Of a DNA stretch of 64,000 bases, positions 35,976 through 48,025 are shown in pieces. The number at the start of each line of letters is the position of its first letter. Positions within the stretch are counted from its first letter, which is position 1. Location: NCBI GenBank assembly GCA_019722365.1, contig JADFUC010001573.1, positions 16,573 to 80,572 on the forward strand, read 5' to 3'. The DNA is from Lithospermum erythrorhizon. Its lineage: Eukaryota; Streptophyta; Magnoliopsida; Boraginales; Boraginaceae. Made by a program: the position numbers and the translations under genes. Under the pieces are notes generated by a model that was given only the letters and a program-made list of their open reading frames with translations, was not told where the DNA came from and did no database searches.

Positions 35976-37503
35976 CTAAATTAATACAAAATGTACGTAT
36001 GAAATTGTCCACTTGAGGATATATAACGCCAAAGAGAATCGGTACGTTACAAAAGAAGGGCAATTAATAAAGGGAGGTCTTGTTTCTATATGCCTTGTTA
36101 AAACTATCTTTGAAATCGCTTCTGACAATAACCCGCTGGCATCAAATCCATAAACAGTAGCAATAATCTTTAGCATTCACATGATTTGAGACCAAAAGAG
36201 CCAGGCGATCATTCGCGTCGGTCATAAAATAAAGCGTATTATTCGTTAAAGCGGAATTTTAAACAAGAAAAACAACTTTTATAGGCACTTAACTGGATTC
36301 AGTTAGTAATCAGCAAACTACTTTGTTTCATGAGTGTCCCGAGAATCTTGACCTTTTACTTGAGCCAGTTAGCATAGGAGGCAGAGGCATAAGCCGCGAT
36401 TCAAAACGAAGCTATTCATGAAGCGAAAAAGAAATTATAAGTAGAGGATAAATCTCATAAATAAATGCGAGGCGGGGCTTAAACAAAAAGGCACTCACAA
36501 TAATTAGAAAAATTGCGAACATAGCTGAAAGGCGGAATAAAGCATTAGCATATGTTCTTAGAATACTCGGTAAAAATAAAGTAATTTAGGCCTTGAGGGG
36601 GACTAAAGGCACGAGTGGAAAGGTCAAAAAGGAGGGATTGGCCAGTGGAAAGGTCCAGGGAACGACTTTCTTGGGATACGCGGTTGAGTCTTGGTAATTC
36701 GCCCCTTGATGGAGGGTTGACCTCATGGCAGGCAATAAGCAGCTTCTTCCCCTCGATGCAGTGCCAGGATCTACGGTAGTCATAGATTGCCTTGGTCCAG
36801 CCGGAGTAAAACCTCTTCAAGGCGACCTTAGCCTTTTTCTCGAAATTTCGCCCCACGCTTAGCGGTCATTTTGATTGCCAGTTAAGTCGCTCGAAGAGCT
36901 TAATTTGGAGATGTCGAAATGCTGTACTTTCTACAAGCTAGTAGATAAACTAGAGAAGATCGGAGTTTTTAATTTCCGTAGGTTTGAAGGCGGTTACTCT
37001 CTTTTCTTTTCCTTATTAACTAAAGTGGCATGGTCTTGGAAATATCGTTTTTCTTCTTTGAGGCTGCAGCAAAACTTGGGAGTTGTAGTAGCACTTTATT
37101 TCTGAGAGTGCTTCCTCCATAATCCAAGCAGATTAAACTCTACAAGCTATTGAATAACTCGGCGTTCATAGCCTACAAAGCATGGCTGAGGGATGAATGT
37201 GGCAAAGCTGTATAAACGGGACAAAAGAGGAAAAAAAAATTACTTGCTGACGGTGGCGAGCTACGGCGCGCTTGAACCTCAAGAGATCCACGGATCGAAT
37301 GCTTAGTCTTTCATAGTAATGCACTCTAATAGAGGGCCGAGAGGCGCGAAATCCATACAACTGCATGGGGTTGGAATCCATGATAACTTAGAGAGTAGCT
37401 GCCCAGGGAGGTGAGGCAATCGAGAATTTCTGCAGGAATACCATATGTGGCGACTTTAGGGGCGGAGGAATCAGGCCATAGGAAAGCCAGGAGTTGGATG
37501 TAG
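35976..37503. other. Unassigned sequence 3' of the gypsy remnant
   Basis: This probably includes the 3' untranslated part or LTR of the interrupted gypsy element. A GC-richer tract (36.58-36.86 kb) has a 103-codon minus-strand frame with many Lys/Arg, and another frame lies at 37326-37556 minus. Neither has a motif that I recognise. It ends at the TGTTAGAATC border of E3. Confidence 0.35.
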
Positions 37504-38467
37504 ATGTTAGAATCTAGTATGAATTTCATTTGTGATAAGCACTTAAAGGTCATCAAATGGGATCACCGAAATGGTAGCAAATTAATCTAAGCACCATGAA
37601 ATTCCAAAAATTGCTGAATACAAGAATTCTTACGGTGCGGTAGGAATCTCTCGATCTTTCTAAAACTCAACTTTGAATTCCAACGTTGAGCACTTCAAAT
37701 GTGGTGCTCTATTTTGGTTTGGAGAGGTTGAATCCACATTTGTGTTTGCTAGAGCAGCGGGTTTGGGTTGGATGATAAATCGAGAAAATTTTTCAATTCT
37801 GCGTACTTCCAGGCCATATGGAGAAAATGTGGGAGGATTGCTGTTTCATTTCATGTCAAACTTATTGTTGAAAACTAATAAGGGTTTGAGAGATTATATG
37901 TAATAAAGGCTATGACTTGAATAGTTAATGAGCTAGCCGTTAGAAAATTTGATTAGGCAAAATTAGAAGTAAAATCGGATACTAACAAGTTGTTAATGGC
38001 TTACCAGTTACTAAACTTGAGGCTCAACTAACCATCGGGTGTTCAATTACGACTAATTAATTAATTAGGGTTATCCATTCATTTTACATTATACAATGGC
38101 AAATCCCAGTGAATATTTGGGTTGATTCTGATCAACTCTCAATTTAGCAAATGTAGTTAATTTCATACATGAAATATAATCCAGCGTCATTGTATGTATT
38201 ATGTGACCTTACAAGGAAACCAGATAATAGTAAAGGTTGTACTTAACCAATAATAATTGACCATTACTATTATAGCGATTAATAGTAGATCTGGTAATAA
38301 AAGCAATAACCCTTAAATTATCATAAGAACCCCGAGCTAGTAATCACGATTACGGGGTGAGCACTTCAAGTTCGGTAAATACATTTAACCAACCCGGTAA
38401 ATGAACGCATTTTACAATTTATTGCGGCGAGGCACAATAAAAGTCGAATTCTCGGTGATTTCCAACA
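37504..38467 (-). repeat. 3' LTR of E3 (minus strand)
   Basis: Its left end is TGTTAGAATCTAGTATG at 37506 and its right end GATTTCCAACA at about 38465, the expected inverted ends. On the minus strand it is preceded by the purine-rich GGCAAAGGAG, a plausible polypurine tract. Its left flank does not look like a primer-binding site, so it is the 3' and not the 5' LTR. Confidence 0.75.
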
Positions 38468-41289
38468 CTCCTTTGCCGGGCGATTACCACTCGCAATTCG
38501 CTTTATCGGCGCGATCTCAAATTAAAGTAACCATGAAGTATGTCATAAACACAACTTTTAACTTTCAGTATAGGCTGAATAAGCATTTATGAAAATCCCT
38601 TAAACAAATAAGTACCAAGCTAACCAGCAGAGAGGCACGAGGTCTTGTATGCTCGGGGGCAGATAAAATCTCCCAAATATATAAAATATGATTATAATGA
38701 CCCTGACATATCTGATTATAATCACTGCTCAAAGACGGGCGTTTGGTCATAGTCAAAGTAAGAACAATATAACACGGATAGTTATATATATATGAAGCAG
38801 ATCTCTCACAATTGTCACGAACCTAAAATTCTAAGCAAAATATCATGGACACGGATATACGTATCTTCACGGTCGTTTTCGGTATTACGACTCCCGATCA
38901 CCCAGGTGCGGCCCGCAGTATTGATCTGCCCGGTGCGTGATCAATCTTGATCACCCCAATAAAAAGCACCATGTTAGTCATATAATGTTTGTAGCCTAAC
39001 TATGTCGACGAAGACGCTTTGGGCATCCGCATGTTTCCTAGGCTTGAAGGGGTGTAATCAACAATTCATGTTCCCTCTCACAGAAAGCATAAGACCAACC
39101 CACAAGGATTTAACTTTTCACTCACTCCAGGGGATACAATGCATATATATTGCATATATTTCCAACGGCACCATGAAATAAATAATGGGTATATGAATGA
39201 ACTCGGCGCGTCCGTATGGCCAGTTAGGGAAATCGATAATCGATTAAAACACAAAGCAGACTTTGTTTTAATCAATTTACTTTAACTTATTCCAAAGAAA
39301 TTAAGATGAACTAGCTCCCCAGGAACTTTGCCACGTTCAGTTCCTTCCATCAACAAGCTGGAGTAGAGCATGAATGGAAGGATGCCGGCTCGAGATGCGT
39401 GCTTAAATCCATTAATGGAACGCTTTTAAGCTTGCATGACTAAGATAAACAGAGGATAGTGATTGCAATCCCTTATCCTTTGCAATACTACTTACCAAGC
39501 GTGCTTTTACATTCATCGTGGAGAGTACCGACCAAGGAATCATTGATGACTAAGATTTATCTGACATGAAAGTCATCGGCTATGATCGAAATGGAGTTTC
39601 AACCATTTCTCAGGAGTTCATCGGGTAGGAGTTTACAACCACGACTCGAGAAATTGTGTTAAAAACACATCTGTCTTATTAAATGCATATTAATTTTAAC
39701 AACATTACCAACTTTCATGATTGGTAAATTCAAGTTGCTTAATCTTGAGTTCAGATTTCCTTTTAGTTTACTCACCGGCGTACTAGACTCGGTCCTATTA
39801 TGAAAATTACTTGGCTAATAGCTTTCATATGGTACAAGCGTCCATAATGCTACTATCACATTCGATTTAAGTGAAGATCAACAGTCCATTCCATGTAACT
39901 ATATTTACCTCTTATTCTCTTACGATTACTGCAGCGTATTCGAATCCGCGTGAATACCTTTAGTAAAACTTCACAATTCCAATCACGGGGAATCATGCTC
40001 TACGTCATGGTTGGCTGGTACACAACATGACCTGTGGCGGCACTCGATTGAATCGCTTTATTACTATGTAGCCGGGCTTCAACCACTCTCGTTGTCTTGA
40101 GGCCACTACTAGTGGGATTATACCTGTGAAGAGTTGCCTTTATCAGTAAGAGGAAAATACCGGCTCTGTTGTAGATTTCAATCACCTCGGGCTTTATGAC
40201 ATCTTAAGCTTAACGGCAAATGTCATGCAAGCTCACATATATATAATATGGTGATCGTAGTAATATTAGCTATATGTAGGCCCCAGAGGCTCATGAGTAA
40301 TACCCAATCCCAATCATTCTTATCTGCTGAGGTTGTAGGGAGAGAATTTAGCTGACGTTGGTGTATACGAGCTTTTTTATTTATGCGATTCGGCTCCCAC
40401 TAACCTTTAAGGAACTCCAAGGTTCTTCGTCAACTCTTGATTAACATTGATTTTCATGATATAAAAGTGAAGAATTTAACTTTCCAGGTCATTTAGTAAT
40501 TATTTATTTCAACTGATAATTTTATCCTTTGCGTTTTAGCTTTAAATGCATCGAAGTGGATACTCCTTGATAAACCGAAGGGTTCTAATGTCACTAGTTT
40601 GAGTATCTCCCTCACAGACCATGAATAAATTCAAGTCACATATTTAATTCCACTATTTTGTGCCGTAATGAAGACTACTATGCTGTACAATAAAATTTTG
40701 CTTATTTATAGTGGATGGAAATAAATATCGGCTTTCATGCAGTTATGTACAAAATGACTTAGCCATCAACTTTGGATCACGAGTTAAAATTATGTCTACT
40801 ACGGTGACATAATACTGCTTATCCTATACTACGAGACATTTAAAGTTTGTTTATCAAACACAACTCTTAGTTGCATCTCGCGGTTAGGCTTTCTGAATAA
40901 ATTAATTTAAAAGGTAGGTGCTTGACCTTAATATGTGAGATTATTTCATTCTTTGTGCTTGACCACGTTAAAGCGCCAATCCTTACTTGTATCACTCAGC
41001 TAATGACACATCAAGAGTTGAATGAGGGAAACTATCTTGAGCATATGAGGGGTAGAAAGATCTGCCATTTGTGTTTTAACTTCATTAAACACAATTTACC
41101 ATTCATTATGCGCCAACAAGTACGTTTTTGAATGATGTCTCGTTCTTCGGATGATATACTACTTATACTCGATACAATGCCGACTCGGAACTTGATAGTA
41201 TTCATATGGTCCTTTCATTACCCTTATCTCAACTCGATGTATCGTTAATTCTCGAATCTTTAAATTAATATGAAATTTAGACTGAACCT

Positions 41290-41470
41290 CCAGCTAAATT
41301 CGACTTAGTTCATCTTTTTCAAGATTTATACTCAGAGTCTTGTTCTCTTTAATTAACTTGTATGTAAACATACAAACTTAGTTTAGACTAATTGAACACT
41401 CCCATGAGGAGTCTAGTAAGAGTTGACTTAGTTCATCTTTCAAGATTATACTCAGTCTTTGTTGAGATAT
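41290..41470 (-). repeat. Tandem duplication inside E3
   Basis: The string GACTTAGTTCATCTTT followed by CAAGAT and TATACTCA occurs near 41300-41335 and again near 41425-41455. E1 and E2 carry this block once, so the duplication arose in E3 or in its assembly. Confidence 0.55.
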
Positions 41471-43809
41471 TATCCATAAGTGTTATTCAATCGTTTGTTG
41501 TTGAGGCTTCCTTTTAAAGAAAGAGTAGAGTAGTGTTTCCCATGTCGGAATCACTGATATGGAAAGCGTGTAAGTCTTATTGACACTCTTTTCTACTCTT
41601 ACAAGTGCAAAGTAGTTTAAGGGTCGCAGCCATCTTCCATGGAGGTTTGAAAAAAAGCTGTATTAACTCTTGCTAAATGTGATCGCCTATCATTGCACAA
41701 GGAGGCTCGTACTTTCAACTGTATCGCGTCTTCAAATATCTTCGTTATCCAGCAAAGAAACCGTATCCATGAGTTAAATCATGACGAGATTCGAGAGCTT
41801 CAGTGTTCTACGACATGGCCCGACCAAAGACAGTATACGGCTTTGACAACAAAATTGGTTGAGGATATGAGGATTTAATCAAATCTATAATAGATACAAA
41901 TGTTCTTAAAAATGCTTAACTATGCTTGCAGAGTTAAGAGCCAATGGAAGCGAATCATTATTTCAACTTATAGTTCCATAATTCACTCAGCTGTATTGAC
42001 GTGAGAACCGGACAGATAACAACTTTGCTTATTTGGTTCTAAATACCGCTATGGCTTTTGTTTCCACTCATGATTCATGAACCATATTCGTATTTGAGAA
42101 ACTATTGCCAATCACTGTCTGAAATGGAGTACAACATTCAAAAGATCATTCAATAGTTTTTCTGTTCAGAGGTTATAAAAGATCAAACTATTTATCATTT
42201 CTAAAAGACTTGTTTGGTGGCTGAGGATAATGGCATATTTGAAGTGGCTGGCATCACCTTTGATTGGAATCAGTGAATATGATTGAATCGAACTTTAAAT
42301 GTTTGTGTGACATTTAAAGTTTATCCTCATTAACATCTGACAAGATTCAAGTGGTTGAAAGATGGCGTTCTTGGCACGCATGTCAAACCAAAATTAATTT
42401 GGATGTCTCCACACTTAACTTATTTTTATTTAAAATCATGCATTTAGTTTGCCCCAGCTGAATGGTGAAGATAAAATGAGTAAACTTAATGTTAACCAAA
42501 GCACTTGTGGGAAATATGCAACTTGGAAATAAGCGGGTCATGGTTCCAGAAAACAGTCATCACGTGTTTACCAAGATAGTTGGCAATATATTACCGATAC
42601 TTAGATCTAGTACTGAGGTGTCAAGGATCTTATATACATACAAATCCAATGACATAAACTACGTTTGAATCAGTTTATAATGAGGCGGGTTCTTCATTGA
42701 TTATGTGAAACTACATGACTATAGTTGACATGCTATTTCAGGGTCTTTTACTTGGGCTAGGATTAGGCCAAGTGCTTGGATGATTAAATAAAGTACAGAA
42801 CAGGAATTGCTTCAAGCATGATCATTTGTCTGTCTAAGTGCAAAGCTATGCGTCAGCAGTTATTATCAGGATAAATCTGACCGGTTACAAGCTTTAAGGT
42901 GGCCACGTCGTTGCTTAAATTTTGGTGGTGAAGTTAATATTATTTAACTTTATTTAACCATGCATAGATAAGCATATTCAAGCAACATGCACAACATGAA
43001 AATAAATAAATAACACACATTTATTAGATATAGATATGACCCCTAGGACCTATTACATCCTTAACAGAGTGAAATGCTAACATAAGTCTAAATAAGCGCA
43101 ACAAATTGCGAGTCTTGTATTCTTGACTCCTTTAGAAACTTACAAGTTCTCCAGTGCGTCTTTGTGGATATGCTATCTTCAATGCCTGTTAGTACAGCCT
43201 TACTACTCCTAACCCAACTTGTGACATGCGAGGGCTTGTGGGTAAATGAATACAAGAATAAAAAATACGACTCGGCGGTGGATTTCTGACATTCGATACG
43301 GACTATAAATGACAAATTAAAAACAGATTCATATCTAAATACACTCTTTTCCATTTCCATAACAATATATATGGGAAAAACATTAAAACAAATAAATGCA
43401 TAATAAATAATATCACTTATTAAAGTAAGTAAGTTAAATGTGTTCATAATTGACTAATTAGTACCCATTTATTTTTTACAATTAATGTAAAATTTTGAAT
43501 TTAAATATATTTTACATGATTAATGATAATTATTTACAATAATTATCAGTCACTTAAATCATGGAATGTTAATACAAGTAATTAACTCCAAAATTTAAAA
43601 TTTAAAAGTCACCAGAAACTGAAACATATTTTCAAAATTATCAATTAATGAAAGCCATTATGAAAGGGAAATATAAATCAAATTTATTATCCATTCAAGA
43701 GATATATATTCAAGTATCTTAATGACAAAATTTATGATTTAACATTTAAACAAAATTAATAGTACCAATAATTTTCCGAGCCAAAAACTAATTACAAAAT
43801 TACATTTAG

Positions 43810-43945
43810 GGTTTCTATAAGCGGACTGACGAACGCCCGAGCGACCAAAACGCCGGCCTCCGGCCACCCACGGCCGGCTTACTTTGGCGCCGGCGGTGCG
43901 GTCAATGGGCTTAAATGGCGCCGGGAGGAGGTCGCGGATTGGTAA
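43810..43945 (-). other. GC-rich island in the E3 leader
   Basis: This CGGCCGG-rich block lies about 600-740 bp inside the E3 5' LTR, equivalent to those of E1, E2 and E4. Confidence 0.6.
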
Positions 43946-44550
43946 TTCATTTAGGTTTTCGTTTTAGGATTAATTGCAACTTTTGTAAAAACTTGTTTGG
44001 AGGCTCTAAAAATTTAAAAATTCTGGGATTTTCTTGAACATCAACAATATTATTAGTGAACACGTCAAGTGGTAATTTATCAAGAAACACTTCTGATTTT
44101 GATTAAACCCAAAACAATCAGAAATTCAATAGAATTTTGGGTACTTGAGGGGGCAAAAACATTCTGTGGAAAAAGCTCAGCATGAGAACCTCCAAGGGAT
44201 CAAGAACACACAGATTTAATTTCATATTTTCACAAATTTCTCATGAAACCTATTTATGGGAGATAGAAAGAAATATTCTACCTCGAATTAAAAATGCGAA
44301 ATTAATCAATTTTTTCGTCCTTCGATTCATGAAACAATTAAATAAACATCAAATGCATCAAAATCAATTCATGAAATGATGATTCCAGCTTCATGTGAAG
44401 CATATATAAAAATGGAGTTGACTTTTTCATATTATATATTCATCAATTGAATATATAAATCATGAAATAATCAAAATTAACTATTTAACTATATCAACAC
44501 ACAATCTAAAATTAGATAAAAATATATCAAACTTGGTAAGGCTGCGAGGC

Positions 44551-45503
44551 CATTGGGAATACAGTATGAATTCGTTTGTGATAAACGCCAAATTCGCACA
44601 TCGGATCCTCAAAATGATATAAAACAATCTAATACATAATTAACAATTATGAATACGAAAATTTACTTCTGAGATGCCGGTAAGTCTATCTCCAGATGCT
44701 GAAGCCTCTTTGAGATTTCCATTCGTTGAGCACTTCAAATGTAGTGCCTCAGTTGGCGGATTGCACACGGGGAGAGGTTGAATCCTACGTTGTGTTTTGC
44801 CTAGAGCGTAGGTTGATTTGGATGAAAAGAATCAGAGGAAAATTTTTCAATTCTCCTGGCGTGCTTTTACCGACGTATGGAGAAAATGTGGAGGAGGAGG
44901 ATTTTTCATTTCATTTCATGAAAAATCAAACTTGTGTTGAAAACCTAATAGGTTTGATTGCCTTCTTATCAACACAATTAATGAGAAGGCCAGATTAAAA
45001 TTTAATTAAACCGTTAAGTAAAATCAGAAGCCACTATGAGTTGTTAATAATGTATGATTCTCAACAGCAAGCTTCGAGGAATTCAATTCAGTGACTAATT
45101 AATTAATTAAGGGTTCATCTAATTTCTATTTTACATTATCAATGTAAAATCCGATTGAGAATATTCGTTCATTACAATCAACTCTCATTGATTACAGCAA
45201 ATGTAGTTTAATTTCGTACATGAAATATAATCCAACGTCAACATGTATGTGTGGCCGCTACAGGCTGAGATAATAGTAAAGTTTGTATAATAATAATTGA
45301 CCAATTACTATTATTATAGCGATTAATGGTAAGATCTAGCAATCATTTCGTAACCGCTTAAATTGTAAAGCGAGAACCCAGAGCTAGCCATACCAATTGA
45401 TACATGATAATCATTTAACCAACCCAGTAATGAATTGATACACAATTATACTTAAGGAGCATGCAATACACGAAAGGAATCAATTCTCATTGATTTCCCA
45501 AAC
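44551..45503 (-). repeat. 5' LTR of E3 (minus strand)
   Basis: It is homologous in full order to the LTRs of E1 and E2. Its inner edge lies near GGGAATACAGTATGAATTC (44555) and its outer edge near GATTTCCCAAAC (45494-45505). Both terminal sequences are slightly altered compared with 37504-38467. No matching target duplication is seen across the element (GTAGA left, ACTGT/TTGAA right). Confidence 0.7.
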
Positions 45504-48025
45504 TGTTGAAGTATTCACGGTGAGAGGGCGCTTGCGCTTAACGAGGAATAGAGAAAGGGAGGATCTTGGTCGAGTCAAAATGCAGGATCTTGGCAGGATT
45601 TAGCGGAAGTAATAAAAATTGTGCAAGGGGAATAGGTACAGGGAGGCGGCGCTTGGTAGGTGTAGGCCTCTTCCTCGCAGTATTGTTGGTGGGCAGCCTG
45701 AGTCATAAGCGACCACCCACAGAGTGAGAGCCACACTTTTCTCTGAGAATCTCGGGGTCCATAGTAATTTCTGGAAATCACTTTGGCTACTTAGAAAAAG
45801 GGAATATTTGGTTGCCAGCTAATTTTTTAGAAGGAGGTAGCACCTTGACTCCTCATTTGCTTGACTACGGCCCGTGCATCTGAAAGATTAAGCATTAGGT
45901 CGAGAGAAAAGGAAGTAAAGCTAAGGAGATTCAGCAGAAATATAAGGGGGTTATACTGATCAATAGGAGGCTTCCGGTTTGGTCAAAACTCTTTGAAGCC
46001 AGGGATCGAGACCCATGCATTTCGGATTAAACACCATTCTCTCAAAATACTTTATAATGAGGTTTATGAAAAGTCACTTCAAGTGGCGTCCCAGGCCTTA
46101 GTGAGTGGTTTCCTTAAATTTAGGGGTGCGATAACAGGAGGTCCCCGCCTCTTGGAAGCATCTCCCTCTGCATGAAATACCATTTGGAATGCCACCTAAA
46201 CTTTAGCGATTTTGTCTTGGTCGACAAAAGATGTTTGCGTTTCGAGCGGCCCGAGAAGGAAATAAAGCGACCCCCAAATGTGAAGTGGTGTGCATGTTAA
46301 AGAAAGAGCGGAAACTATGGGGTTTTATTCGGCATCCTATAAGCCACTATGAAATGGTAATATTGTACCCCTAAATAAATCCGCCTCGTTAGGCGACCTG
46401 GTGTGAGAGCAGCGTCGAGGAATCGCCATATTAGCAAAAGGATCTTGGTCTTGGGAAAATTTCAAATATCCATAAGTGAACTCCACGGACCCAAGGCGGT
46501 ATGATGCAGAATGCAAAAGGATTTGAGGTCCATTACCGTGATAGGTGAGTCGGGTCTTTGGGGAATCAACTGCGTAGGGCGGATGTGGAAGCCCCCAAGT
46601 GAGGGAATTCATGATCGAGCGCCCGGACATATCACAATTCAAGAAGACATGGGTTAAGCAAGAAAGCGAAGGAAATATCGAGAAATCATGAAGGACCAGA
46701 AACCACAGACATTTTGAGGAAAAGAAGGGGTCCAAGAAGCAGTCAAAATTGGGGATATAAGAACTTTTCTATTCCCATGCCCAAAATAACCCATGGCATC
46801 CCAGAACTTACTCGAAGAAGACGGAAATCAAAGTAGGTTATACATACAAACCAAATCAGAGAGCCAATCCTAATAACCTAGAGTAATATCTAACGGCCAC
46901 GATCAGAAGAGAATTCATGAAAGAGGGGAGGAAGCCTCGGCCGATTCGAAAGAGATACCACCTTGGAAAGAGATGATACAAGAGCAGCCGAAACTTTACC
47001 CCGATCTAATTAAGGAAATCTCGAAGAAGAACCATGAAAACACATACACCACCGAGTTTGCGGGTCTCTTTACGGGAAGATACATTATGTGAAAGGTAAC
47101 ATTATCGTGAAAGGTGTGAGAAGTTGAAGGATTGGGGTTAAAGGCGAAGAGAGAGATTGAGAGAGAAAGGAAGATGGAGAGTTTGACAATTAAAATCCAA
47201 AAGTACACAATTCACGGAGGTAAAAGTACCTTTGCCTGGGGCTTATCACCCGAATGAGCTTTGTACTTTCATCCGAGGACACGTGTAAAGAGAAGCACTG
47301 GGTTATAGCGGGGAATGAGGAGATTGAAGTTGATGTGTGTTTCTTTTGTCTTTAATACATAAATGCACCTCCCTCGTAGTACATTCATTCTTAATTGCTA
47401 TTTATTGCTTCAAATCATTTCAAAAATCTGAAATCTTAGCTTGATTGTTAGAGTGTACGTGATTCTTTCGCGCGGTGGCGGATTAGGTTTCAAGACTCGC
47501 TTGAGACCTTCGAGGTTTAAAAGCGACACCTTCCAGAGGGATCAAGAAGGGAGCGACTTTCTCAAAAAACGATGCAGAGACAGACTTTATAGGATTGGCC
47601 GAGATAGTAGAGTCGATAATGGTAGAAAGTGGAGTGTAATAGAGAGTCAGGTGAGATTTGTCATCCCGCATTGTTTAAAAAACGGATAACTTGTTGCTTC
47701 GCTTTAAACTTTTTATCAGCTTAATAAAAATTTTTTTGGTTTATGATTATTAAAGTATTTTGATAAAGTACTTCTTAGGATATATTAGTAATATTAATAA
47801 GCATGGCAATAAAATATTTTTAAACTAGATTAAGTAAATTGGGATGAAGGGAGTTGGAATAATTACCCAACTCGATTTTGAATAAGTGTAATTGGAACTT
47901 CAGGATGGAATTGTGAGTCTCAACATTGAACCAAACCATAGCCTGACATAGCCTGAAACACAAGACGACCTTAAGTACTTAGGTTGTGAAATCAATTAAT
48001 CTTATTCGTTCATCATAAATTCATA
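45504..48025. other. Unassigned region between E3 and gene 2
   Basis: About 1.8 kb of purine-rich plus-strand DNA (45.5-47.3 kb) may be the far side of the element that E3 interrupted, since the sequence at 34.3-37.5 kb also has purine-rich blocks. The minus-strand frame of 132 codons (46337-46735) and the plus frame of 82 codons (47441-47689) show no recognisable domain. From about 47.7 kb composition becomes genic, and the 5' UTR and promoter of gene 2 should lie at 47.85-48.02 kb. Confidence 0.35.

Larger units (their letters stand above)
38468..44550 (-). mobile_element. Internal region of LTR element E3
   Basis: These 6.1 kb between two direct LTRs make an element of about 8.0 kb. The right half (41.1-44.5 kb) matches E2 in the same orientation and E1 in reverse. 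The left part matches the 3' half of E1, for example the ACATGGTG...GATCAAGATTGATC stretch (38.94-38.98 kb against about 28.1 kb). It begins TGGCCTCGCAGCC (minus strand) after the LTR and has the GC-rich island at 43.81-43.94 kb. Around 41.27-41.46 kb a segment of roughly 120 bp is duplicated in tandem. As in E1, I could not recognise pol motifs. Confidence 0.6.

Noticed and set aside
43088..43447. 119-codon minus-strand open frame
   Set aside because: It lies in the leader of E3; the matching stretch in E2 and E1 is not open, so there is no sign of selection on the frame.
46337..46735. 132-codon minus-strand open frame
   Set aside because: No motif, no start context or neighbouring exons, and it lies in a repeat-like purine-rich region between E3 and gene 2.
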